Assembly (NCBI GenBank): GCA_963580285.1
Contig: OY757015.1
Location: forward strand, 134,424,029 to 134,488,028
Source: Lucinisca nassula
Lineage: Eukaryota > Mollusca > Bivalvia > Lucinida > Lucinidae
DNA length: 64,000 bases
Reading direction: 5' to 3'
Shown one piece after another: positions 55,030 through 64,000 of this stretch. Position 1 is the stretch's first letter. Each line of letters starts with the position of its first letter. A program made the position numbers and the translations under genes. The notes under the pieces were generated by a model. The model made no database searches and was not told where the DNA came from. It saw only the letters and a program-made list of their open reading frames with translations.

Positions 55030-55810
55030 GCACTCAGTAACAACAATTTTGCCCCCCGCCCCCAGGGTATCCCTGGGCCGCGCCACACCCCTCCATTTCA
55101 TAAAAGGCCATGTATCTAAGAACCTGTTCAGATCCCCACCCAAAACCATACATATTCTTGTTCCTTATAATAAGACGCATTGTTGGGGTCACACCACCCT
55201 TGGTGTCTCTCGTGCTGTGCTTGTGCTATGCTCCATGCATCCACTTCATAAAAGGCCATATATCTCAGAAACCGTTCAGATTCCAACCCCCTAAACCCTA
55301 TATATTCTTTTCCGTATGATAAGACGCGTTCAGTCACGCCAACTTTGGGGTCTCCTGGGGTGAGTTTGGGCCATGCTCCATCCCTCCACTTCATAAAAGG
55401 CCATATATATGTATTTATTCTTTTTTCCCGATGAAAATACGCATTTAGTCGCACCAAATTGGTGGGGGGGGGGGTCCCGTCAGGTCTGCAGGGGCCATTC
55501 TTCACCCCTCCACTTCACAAAAAGGCATCATAAGTCCAGACCCCACTAAACTATGTATATATTCTTGGTCCTCATGATAAGACACATTCAGTGACAACAA
55601 GGTCCACCGGGTCCATGCCCTAACCCCCCCCCCCCCCCCTCCCACACACACACACTGCTTAAAAGGACTTATATCTCAGTAACCATACAGATCCCCATAT
55701 ATATTCTTGTTCCTTATGATATGAAGCATTCACTGATATTATCCAGGGCTCCGTCGGGTCCATGCCCACCCTCTCCACTTCATAAAAGGCCAAATATTTC
55801 GGATATGGAG
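55030..55810 (+). repeat. Six degenerate ~120-146-bp units (CCACTTCATAAAAGGCCATA)
   Basis: Unit landmarks at about 55092, 55238, 55384, 55508, 55652 and 55772. Each is followed by ATATATTCTTGTTCCTTATG and GATAAGACGCATTCAGT-like sequence. It carries G9 and C17 runs. Frames across it are incidental. Confidence 0.75.
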
Positions 55811-56089
55811 AGCACATAGGTGCTTATCTTAGTATGGGTTCCTTTGGGAGACTTTGTTCACTCCATGTTTTTCAGTTCTGTGGTGTTTTCCTTGCTTCTA
55901 AAGGATAACCATTTTCTAGGTAATACTCGTATATATAATCGGTAAAGTATAATCATTTCTTGTTGAAAACATATTTGCCAGTGGGAAGTGCCCACCTGAG
56001 CTCTGGTGAACATTGTGGTCTATGGGCATTTTGTACTGGAATTCTTTTGAACATCCCCGTCAATTGAATCCGATTTATATGATATAGAG
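55811..56089. other. Unassigned stretch
   Basis: A possible splice pair (TGTTTTTCAG at 55876-55885 and AGGTAATA at 55918) encloses no open frame worth calling. Nothing else is recognised. Confidence 0.3.
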
Positions 56090-56530
56090 GATCTTACAAG
56101 AGTGTTCATTTAAGAAATGAAATTTATTTTTCTGCGGTTAATGGAAGTATGAACGCAGTGGGTCGCGTGCAAAGTAAATGAACCCCAAAGGGGTTCATGT
56201 AAACTTTGCTAGCGACTCACTGTCGTTCATACTTTCATGAAAAGCAGAAAAATTAAGTTTATTTTTATATTTACATTATTTGCCCCCCATCACTGGGCGA
56301 AAAAAAGCTTGTAGGGCAAACTTTTGAAGCTGAAAAACATTAACACGCTGTTTTTCTGCAAAGAGCGAAGCAGCGTTGACGTCATCAACGTCCGTAGAGA
56401 ACAATGGTTTAGAATGACGTCACATAACGTCACTGAAAATCATGTGATTCGATGCGTTCATGGGAGTATGAACGCAATTGTTTTCTATAGGATTACATTA
56501 GACTTTACACTTGAAATGTAAATATATATT
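56090..56530 (+). mobile_element. MITE with TGACGTCAT motifs (copy of 4893-5305)
   Basis: Contains an internal palindrome (ATGAACGCAGTGGGTCGC to GCGACTCACTGTCGTTCAT, 56151-56232), with AAATGAACCCCAAAGGGG at its centre. It also has GTTGACGTCATCAACG (56377) and AATGACGTCACATAACG (56414). It begins TATAGAGGATCTTACAAGAG, a phrase used as an end by several MITEs here. Confidence 0.65.
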
Positions 56531-57312
56531 ATTGAATTTATTAAAACGGCAAAATACGAGGCTTCTTCAAGCATTTTATGCCTTTTCCTCACCGAGTTAA
56601 ATAAATTCAATAATACATGAAGCACGAATGCAAGGTTTTATTTATCATATGACATTTGAAACAAATTTCATTCACGATCGTTATACCGAAATGGCAATAT
56701 TCCGCCATTAGTAAACGCGACGTCGTTAAAGACGTCGTACGTGTAACGTTACGGAGCGTATCTAACTAATTTGCATATTTAATCCACTAATGGAATATCA
56801 AATTTATTACATGGCGTTATTTCATTCTCAGCCGCGACGGCATATGATAAAAGAATTTGATTTGTTTGTTTGATTTGAGGTTTGACGTCCCCGTCAACAC
56901 TGTAAAGGTCATTTTGCAGACGTTGCTTCCAATTTTGTGGGACTTTTACCCGACATTGAGATGAAATGACATCTCAAGCCCTGTCGCCCAATGAAACCAA
57001 TAGGGTTTATTAGCATGGACGGTCCGCCTCGCACCGCGGTTCCTTGACAGGCTTAGATCCTCTAAGCGGTTTACCAGTACTCGTGTGCCGGTCGGATTCA
57101 GCTCTGCGTGGAAGCATCATGCAGCCCATATATTACTTCAAGCCCCTTTGGGCGGGGGCCGTATGATAAAAGAATCTTGCACTAGTCATCATTTCATATG
57201 AAAAAAATGAAACTCGTCGAAGGCTCGTTTCAATAAATTCATATCTATCTCTCCACACGGCATACACCCTCAATCGAGTATTACGTAACGAGTGAAATGA
57301 CCACTCGTGTAA
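56531..57312 (-). mobile_element. MITE family 3, inverted, split by a SINE
   Basis: The inverted order of the same landmarks as 1697-2061: TATTGAATTTATTAAAACGG, GACGTCGTACGTGTAACG, TAACTAATTTGCATATTTAA, CGACGGCATATGATAAAAG. A SINE a copy interrupts it at 56857-57161. After the SINE, an unrelated small hairpin element (TTTCATATGAAAAAAATGAA to AAATGACCACTCGTGTAAG) continues to 57312. Confidence 0.65.
56857..57161 (-). mobile_element. SINE-like family a, near full length
   Basis: A perfect 14-bp direct repeat TATGATAAAAGAAT flanks it (56843-56856, 57162-57175). Minus strand starts CGGCCCCCGCCCAAAGGGGC and ends TTGACGGGGACGTCAAACC with CAAATCAAACAAAC. Confidence 0.88.
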
Positions 57313-57399
57313 GATCCTCTGTTTAATGTTTTGTATTTGGCTTATATTTCATTCCTTTGATTTCCCGACTTCACAGGTGTAAATGTATTACGCGGCTAC

Positions 57400-57691
57400 C
57401 ATCACGAAAAAATGCGTATTCAAATATGTTGGAAATTTTACCACCACCACCCCCCCCCCCCCCCCCCCACACAAAAAAAATGAAAATTTTCGGATAAAAA
57501 ATCTGATATTACTCATTTATCTGCTGAAATCATAGATTGTCGGTACTCGTTAGAACGCGAGAGGCGTTTATAACGAGTACCCACAATCTATGTTGTTCAG
57601 CAGAAATAGGAAAATAATATATTTCCCTGTATATAAAAGTGGTGTTAAGGGGGTCAAAAGTATATACTATAGTATGCGTGTTTTCATGATG
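57400..57691 (+). mobile_element. MITE family 1, copy M
   Basis: Ends CATCACGAAAAAATGCG and ATGCGTGTTTTCATGATG. The hairpin GTACTCGTTAGAACGCGAGAG / CGTTTATAACGAGTACCC is shortened. A C17 run is at about 57451-57467. It lies in the presumed intron upstream of the cadherin-like exon. Confidence 0.8.
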
Positions 57692-57787
57692 ACAACCCAA
57701 TTATTACAAACTGGCGAAATAAAACACGAACGATTAACGCGGTTTTCAGCCTTAGAATTAATTCCTTAATTCATTCTGTAACTTCAG

Positions 57788-57985
57788 CTTTCGCACTCTA
57801 TAAGAAAGAATGCAATGAGCCAGGATGTGGCCCTGTATGCAGCCCTGGCACTGGATGCATGAACTTCCAAGTCCAGAATGAGTATAATGTCAGCGTCACG
57901 TGCTCGGCAATCGGCTCTACTGATACACAGGTGTTCACAATTCAGGTCAAGGAGAATACACCGCCGGTCTTCCATAACTTACCAA
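57788..57985 (+). CDS. Exon of a cadherin-like extracellular protein
   Basis: The acceptor TTCATTCTGTAACTTCAG ends at 57787 and the donor GTAAGT starts at 57986. The exon is 198 nt, open in one frame, entering and leaving in phase 1, as is usual for shuffled extracellular modules. It encodes a Cys-rich start (KKECNEPGCGPVCSPGTGC), then a beta-strand-like NEYNVSVTCSAIGSTDTQVF and TIQVKENTPPVFHNLP. The ending ENTPPVF resembles the linker of cadherin repeats (NxxPxF), where calcium-binding residues sit. Membrane-proximal adhesion or signalling role is inferred. Both flanking introns hold MITEs. No neighbouring exon was found, so it may be one exon of a long gene or a relict. Confidence 0.65.
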
Positions 57986-58033
57986 GTAAGTTACCCCGTA
58001 TCCTGCTGAATCAATTAATTCAGCTACACCCAT

Positions 58034-58314
58034 CATTACGAAAACATGCCTATACAAATACATTGTAAATTTTACCACCGAAAAATGAAAATGTTCCTAT
58101 GACAAATTGCGCTATCTTTTCTTATTTCTGCTCAAAATATAGATTGTGGATACTCGTCAAGTTAGAACCGCCTCGAGGCGGTTCTATTGAGTGCCAACAA
58201 TCTATGGTTTTCAGCAGAAATAAGAAAAATGATATATACCCATAAAAAACGCAGTTTTAATATATAAATGTGGGGTTTAAGGGGGTCAGTTTTATATAGG
58301 AGTGTTTTCGTGAT
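58034..58314 (+). mobile_element. MITE family 1, copy N
   Basis: Ends CATTACGAAAACATGCC and AGGAGTGTTTTCGTGATT. Hairpin GAACCGCCTCGAGGCGGTTC with no loop (58165-58184). It starts 48 bp after the cadherin-like exon's donor. Confidence 0.82.
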
Positions 58315-58585
58315 TTCTGACTACCAGCCAATTAAATTCTTTGATATCCTAACTTCATTCAGTTCAAAAACTGCAAGTCAATGTAAATCCTGATCAGAGG
58401 GCTTCGTCAGAAGCAACAGAAGCAATCAGATCCGGATCTACACTGTTATCAAAGGTAGGGATTTCGTGTTCAGCAGAATAAGTGCGTATACGAAAAATTC
58501 AGATCATCACGAAAACACGTTCTAACGAGCACCAGTGATCTAAATTTGGACTAGAAATAAGGAAAATATCAAACATTTTCGTCTC

Positions 58586-58870
58586 ATCATGTCAACAAGT
58601 CCGTGAAATGAAGACCCCCTAAACCCCACTTTATATAGAGAAAACTGGGGTTTACGGGGGTATTCATTATTTTTCTTATTTCTGCTCCAAGACATAGGTT
58701 GTGGGTACTCGTTAGAACCGCCTCAATGAGGCGGTTCTAACGAGCACCCACAACCTATGTTTTCAGTATGAATAAGATAAATATTACGGATTTTCATCAG
58801 AAAACTAGCCATTTTGGAGATGTGGAAAAATGCACTATGTCGCACGGGTGTGTTATCGTAATGTGAAAGA
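58586..58870 (-). mobile_element. MITE family 2
   Basis: Starts CATCATGTCAACAAGTCCG then TGAAATGAAGACC. The core hairpin is perfect (GGTACTCGTTAGAACCGCCT / AGGCGGTTCTAACGAGCACC, 58702-58750). It ends near CGCACGGGTGTGTTATCG then TAATG, which repeats at 58903-58927. Confidence 0.78.
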
Positions 58871-58944
58871 AGTTAATTCTAGAGATAAGAAAGAAGCAAT
58901 TTTAGCGCACGGGTGTGTTATCGTAATGGTATGAAGCTTTTCAG

Positions 58945-59245
58945 GTATAGAGGATCTTACACTCGTGGTCATTTCATATGAAATTTATGAAACGAATGAA
59001 TTTCATTTGAAATGACCACGAGTGTAAGATTCTGTTTATTATATGACCACTTTAAATTAAATTAGATTTTATCGCCTTTGAATTCGACAATTTTTCCACA
59101 AAAAAGCATTGTTGACATGGACGTCGTCATGACGTTACCTAATCCCGCCAAAGTGTTATTACACGTGTTGTCATATGATTTTTATTACACGACGTTATTC
59201 ACTGCTTATCAATGACGTCATATGATAAGACTATATGTGATATTT
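58945..59245. mobile_element. MITE with TATAGAGGATCTTACAC end
   Basis: A palindrome CACTCGTGGTCATTTCATAT with GAAATTTATGAAACG faces GAATTTCATTTGAAATGACC and ACGAGTG (58962-59030). Downstream are GACGTCGTCATGACG and AATGACGTCATATG (59211). Relatives are at 57176-57312 and 54000-54230. Confidence 0.6.
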
Positions 59246-59304
59246 TTCTTCCTTATGCTCAAAATAAAAAAAAAAATATCAATTGTAAGCTAATAATGCA
59301 ATGG

Positions 59305-59573
59305 TTTGTTTTTGTTTGATTTGAGGTTTAACGTCCCCGTCAACACTGTAAAGGTCATTTTGGAGACGTTGCTTCCAATTTTGTGGGACTTTTACCCGAC
59401 AATGAGATGAAATGACATCTCAAGCCCTGACGCCCAATGAAACCAATAGGGTTTATTAGCATGGACGGTCCGCCTCGCACCGCGGTTCCTGGACAGGCTT
59501 AGATCCTCTAAGCTGTTTACCAGTACTAGTGTGCGGGCCGGATTCAGCTCTGCGTGGAATCATCATACAGCCC
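59305..59573 (-). mobile_element. SINE-like family a
   Basis: The 13-bp direct repeat AATAATGCAATGG (59292-59304, 59574-59586) is perfect. It lacks the first 30 or so bases of the full-length form. The target sequence is itself a unit of the 42-bp minisatellite. Confidence 0.88.
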
Positions 59574-59686
59574 AATAATGCAATGGACATTGATTTTCAA
59601 GTTCAATGACAGCAAGTGATGCAATGAAAATTGGTGTTGCATCTACAGTGTCTGCAAATAATGCACTGAATATTGGTTTTGCGAGA

Positions 59687-59846
59687 GTGAGTGAGTTAGT
59701 GTTTTACGTCCCACCAACAGCGAAGGTCATACGGAGACGGGACCTCGGTTTAAAGACACATCCGAAAGTATGGAGAAGCCCGGGATCGATCCTGCGACCC
59801 CTGGTTTACAAGGCGAGTACCCTAACCACTACACCAGGGAGGTTTC
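59687..59846 (-). mobile_element. SINE family c, in the minisatellite
   Basis: A perfect 13-bp direct repeat TGGTTTTGCGAGA (59674-59686, 59847-59859). Minus strand: GAAACCTCCCTGGTGTAGTG head with a B-box-like GGATCGATCC, tail GGTGGGACGTAAAACACTAA. Confidence 0.9.
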
Positions 59847-59885
59847 TGGTTTTGCGAGAACAATGGCAGTAAATAAGTCAAAGAG

Positions 59886-60051
59886 TGAGTCGGTGAGTGT
59901 TTCAGTTTTACGTCCCACCAACAGCTAAGGTCATACGGAGACGGGACCTCGGTTTAAAGACTCATCCGAAAGTCTGAAGAAGCCCGGGATCGATCCTGCA
60001 ACCCCTGGTTTACAAGGCGAGTAGCGTAACCACTACACCACGGAGGCTTCT
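59886..60051 (-). mobile_element. SINE family c, in the minisatellite
   Basis: A 15-bp direct repeat with one mismatch: AAATAAGTCAAAGAG (59871-59885) and AAATAAATCAAAGAG (60052-60066). Minus strand GAAGCCTCCGTGGTGTAGTG to GGTGGGACGTAAAACTGAAA. Confidence 0.9.
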
Positions 60052-60118
60052 AAATAAATCAAAGAGCTATGGCACGTCCAGTTACAGAATAATACAATAA
60101 ACAGTGGTGAGAGCAAAG

Positions 60119-60270
60119 AAGCCTGCGTGGTGTAGTGGATAAGCTACTCGCCTCATAAACCAGGAATCGATCCCGGGCTTCTTCAGACTTTCGGATGAGT
60201 CTATAAACCGAGGTCCCTTCTCCGTATGACCTTAGGTATTGGTGGGACGTAAAATCCAACACACTCACAA
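60119..60270 (+). mobile_element. SINE family c, plus strand, in the minisatellite
   Basis: The direct repeat TGAGAGCAAA (60109-60118) and TGAGAGCGAA (60271-60280). Starts GAAGCCTGCGTGGTGTAGTG and ends GGTGGGACGTAAAATCCAAC then ACACTCACAA. It lacks about 15 bases around the region where the others read CAGGGGTCGCAGGATCG. Confidence 0.88.
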
Positions 60271-63200
60271 TGAGAGCGAATAATGCAATGAATAGCAAAT
60301 GCTTCAATGAACAATGGTGTTGCAGCAAATACATGTAGTACAATGAACACTGATGTTGCAGAAACAGTGAGAGCAAATAATGCAATGGATAGCAAATGAT
60401 GCTATGGACAGCAAATAATGCAATGAACAATGGTGTTGCAGCAAATAATGCAATGAACACTGATGTTACAGATACAGTGTGAGCCAATAATGCAGTGAAC
60501 AACGGTTTTGCAGGTATAGGAAGAGCAAATAATGCGATGAACATTGGAGTTGCAGATATAGTGTGAGCAAATAATGCGATAAACATTGGTGTCGCAGGTA
60601 TAGTGAGAGCAAATAATGCGATGAACATTGGAGTTGCAGGTATAGTGTGAGCAAATAATGCGAATAACTTTGAAATTGCAGGTATACTGAGAGCAAATAA
60701 TACATTCATTGGTGCTGCAGGTATAGCGAGAGCAAATAATGCAATGGACAATGTGTTGCAGGTATAGTGAGAGCCAATAATACTGTCAACAATTGTGCTG
60801 CAGGTATAGTGAGATCAAATGATGCAATCAACAATGGTGTTGATTCTATAGTTACAGCAAATAATGCAGTCAAAAATGGTGCTGCAGGTATAGTGAGAGC
60901 AAATAATGCAATGAACAAGTGTGTTGTAGGTATAGTGACAGCAAATAATACAGTCAACAGTGGTGCTGCAGGAATAGTGAGATCAAATAATGCAATCAAC
61001 AATGGAGTTGCAGGTAAAGTAAGAGCAAATAATACAGTCAACAGGGGTGCTGCAGATATAGAGAGAGCAAATGATGCAATGAAGAATGGTGCTGCAGGTA
61101 TAGTAATGGCCAAATAATACAGTCAACACTGGTGTTGCAGGTATAGTGAGATCAAATAATTCAATCACCAGTGGTGCTGCATCTATAGTTACAGCAAATA
61201 ATACAATGAACATTCGTGATGCTGGTACAGTGAAAGCAAATATAATATAATGAACAATGTTGTTCATAGTGACAGCAAATAATGCATTGAACACTAGTGT
61301 TGCTGGTACAGTGAGCGCAAATAATGCAATGAACATTGGAGTTGTAGATACAGTGAGAGCAAGTAATACAATGGACGCTGGTGTTACAGTTACAGTTAGA
61401 ACAAATAATGCAATAAACATTGGAGTCGCATGTTCAATGAGAGCAAAGGATGCTTTGAACCTTTATGTCGAAGTAACAGTGACAGCAAATAATTCAATGA
61501 ACATTGGTCTTGCAGTCACAATGATAGCAAATAAGACGTTGTTGCAGGAACAGCGACAGCAAGTAATGCTGTGAGCATTGGTTTTGCAGGTATGTGACAG
61601 CAAATAATGCAATGGTCATTGGTGTTGCGAGTACAGTGACAGAAAATTATGTAATCGTCATTGGTGTAAATTGCCAGTAAATAATGCAGTGAACATTCGT
61701 ATTTTATCTATAGTGACAGCAAGTAATGCAGTAAGCACTGGTGTTTATCTATTATGTTTTCAAATAATGCAATGAACATTCTATCTATAGTGACAGAAAA
61801 ACTGCAATGACAGCCAGTGTTTCAGGCATACTGACAGAAAATAATGCACTGAATATCGATTTACAGGTAGAGTGACGGCAAACAATACGCAATTGCAATG
61901 AGAGGAAAAATGAAAAAAAGCATTGGTGTTGCGTCTATAGTGTCAACAAATAATGCTGTGAGCATTGGTATTACAGGTTCATTGAAGGCAATATTGCAAT
62001 GGAAATATGTGGTTGTCTATAGTGCCAGCGAATAATGCATTGGGCACTGGTGTTGTATCTATAGTGATGGTGTTGTATATAATGTGACATGAAATATTGC
62101 AATGAGCATTACTGTGTCATTTACAATGACAGCCAGTAATGCACTGAGCATTGTTGTTGCATTTTAGAGAGAGAAAATAATGCGATAAACATTTGTGTTG
62201 CATATATAGTGATAGAAAATAATGCAATGAGCGTTAGTATTGCAGGTACACTGTCATAAAATAGTACAACTTACATTGGTGTCGCAACAATATTTAGCAA
62301 ATAATGAATTAAACATTGGTGCTGCAAGTTTAGCGAGAGCAGATAGTGCATTTAGTTTTTGTGTTGCATCTGTAGTGTCAGCAAATGCTGCAATAAGCAC
62401 TGGTATTGCAGGTACAGTGACTGCAGTGGGCAATGGTGCTGTATCGATAGTGACAGCAAAACAATGCAATGGACATTGGTGTTGCAGGTACAGTGAAATC
62501 GAATAATGCAATGAACAATGTGATGTATCTTTAGTGACAGCAATTAATGCAATGGCCGTTGGTATTGCAGGTATAGTGACAGTTAACAATGCAATGAACA
62601 TAGGCTTTGCAGGTAAAGTAACAGCAAATAACGCAATGAATGTTTGTGTTGCAGGGATAATGGCAACAAATAATGGATAAAATATTGGTGTTACAATACC
62701 AATAACATCAAACAATGTAATGAGCATGGGCATTGCAGATACAGCGACTGCAAATATTTCAGTGAACATTTTGCTGGTACAATGGCAACAAATAATGCAT
62801 TGAACGTTGGTGTTGCAGGAAAAGTGATATGAACATTGATGTTGCGTGAACAAAGATTTAAAGAAAGAATGAACATCGGTGTTGCAGGTATACTGACAGC
62901 AAAATGAAATTAGCATGGGCGTTTCGGCTATAATGAAGACAAATTATACAATATCAACATTCTGGGTTGCAGGTGCAGTGATAGCGAATATTGCAATAAG
63001 CAGTTGTGAGCATATCAATTAGCAGCTTATGTTGCATTGGACATGCATTGACAACTTTATGTTGCAGTAACAGTGCCAACAAATAATGCATCGAGCATTG
63101 TTGTTCCGTACAGTGACAGCCAACACTGCAGTTACTTTTTTTTACAGGAATTGTAACAGCAAAAAGAAATGTACATAGGTGCTTCGGTTATATTAAAGGC

Positions 63201-64000
63201 AAATTATACAATAACAGCATTCTGTGTTGCAGGTGATAGCGAATATTTCACTATGCAGCTGTGAGCAGATCTATTAGCAGGTTACATTGAATTGGACATG
63301 GATTGAAAACTTTATATTGCAGTATAAGTGACAACAAATAATGCATTGAGCATTGCTGTTGCAGGTACAGTGACAGCCAACACTGCAATAAACAGTGTTG
63401 TAGGAACAGAGGAGCAAATAATGCAATGAGCATTGCTGTTGCAGGTACAGTGACAGCCAATACTGCAATGAACAGTGCTGCAGGAACAGTGACAACAAAT
63501 AATGCAATGGGAATTGCTGTTGCAGGTACAGTGACAGCCAACACTGCAATGAACAGTATTGCAAGAACAGTGACAGCAAATAATGCAATGGGCATTGCTG
63601 TTGCAAGTACAGTGACAGCCAACACTGCAATGAACCGGGTTGCAGGTACAGTGACAGCAAATAATGCAATGGGCATTGCTGCTATGAAGCAATGAAGGGT
63701 GTTGCAGGAACAATGCAATTTGCATTGATGTTGCAGGTTCGGTGATTGCCTAGAGAGCAGTGGACCGCGGCGTTGCAGGAACAATGACAACAAATAATAG
63801 AGTAAATAGCGGAGTTGCAGGAACAATGACAGCAAATAATACAGTAAACAGCGATGTTGCAGGAACAGTTACAGCAAATAATACAGTAAACAGCGGTGTT
63901 GCAGGAACAGTGGCAGCAAATAATACAGTAAACGGCGGTGTTGCAGGAACAGTGACAGCAAATAATACATTAAACAGCGGTGTTGCAGGAATAGTGACAG

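Larger units (their letters stand above)
59574..64000 (+). repeat. 42-bp minisatellite, continues past the window
   Basis: The unit is GCAGGTATAGTGAGAGCAAA, then TAATGCAATGAAC, then a variant of AATGGTGTT, 42 bp in most cases. More than 80 units with scattered 39-48-bp forms. The left edge is invaded by three SINE c copies. Sub-blocks differ: at 60767-61120 units alternate between two types (84-bp higher order); at 63420-63670 GCTGTTGCAGGTACAGTGAC and AACAGTGCTGCAGGAACAGT types alternate; from 63780 the units are almost uniform. Because 42 is a multiple of three, one frame on each strand stays open for long runs, but indels and stops argue against a gene. Confidence 0.9.

Noticed and set aside
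60059..61420. Long minus-strand frames with repeated hydrophobic peptides
   Set aside because: They come from reading the 42-bp minisatellite on the other strand. They pass through SINE insertions and change frame with unit indels.

Overview
The window is non-coding-dominated eukaryotic DNA from an invertebrate, most likely a bivalve mollusc. That is inferred from the repeat repertoire: tRNA-derived SINEs, BEL/Pao and Penelope-like retroelements, CR1/L2-type LINE remnants, many palindromic MITEs and several arrays with units of about 140-160 bp. There are no operons, rRNA genes, CRISPR arrays or intact long genes. Most open frames are chance or shadow frames of repeats. Host coding sequence is limited to a few candidate exons. 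The best is a 198-nt phase 1-1 cadherin-like exon (57788-57985). Weaker ones are a TSP1-like exon (22518-22605, minus), a 48-nt phase 1-1 microexon (29140-29187) and three short, doubtful ones.

Layout. 1-4.8 kb: MITEs, including a tandemly triplicated one, and a SINE. 4844-17593: a block bounded by terminal inverted repeats of about 45 bp and flanked by an 8-bp direct repeat, so it looks like one 12.75-kb transposition unit. Inside are two decayed BEL/Pao 5' halves joined tail to tail. One of them carries a Penelope-like element, which carries a small element with a type-I hammerhead ribozyme, which carries a SINE. The right part of the block is a satellite whose units repeat a degenerate copy of the block's terminal motif. 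17.6-31 kb: MITEs, arrays of A/T-rich GATATC-type palindromes invaded by SINEs, a LINE 3' fragment, an array-bearing element nested in a MITE, and a fold-back element. 31.4-32.8 kb: a G-rich degenerate array. 33-49 kb: palindromic MITEs, two diverged copies of a LINE-plus-tRNA-like segment (34.4-36.9 and 45.7-48.0 kb), other LINE fragments and an array with units of about 153 bp. 49-56 kb: SINEs, a 2.7-kb element with inverted repeats of about 560 bp and iterated motifs, and short arrays. 56-59.5 kb: MITEs around the cadherin-like exon. 59.6-64 kb: a 42-bp minisatellite that runs off the window and contains three SINE insertions.

The strongest observations are the hammerhead ribozyme at 10581-10626, the TIR/TSD-bounded 12.75-kb block with TIR-like motifs in its satellite, a hairpin core of about 50 nt shared by MITEs with different termini, and the long-TIR element with a 34-bp iterated motif. 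All identifications come from reading the sequence and remembered family features; no database search was run.
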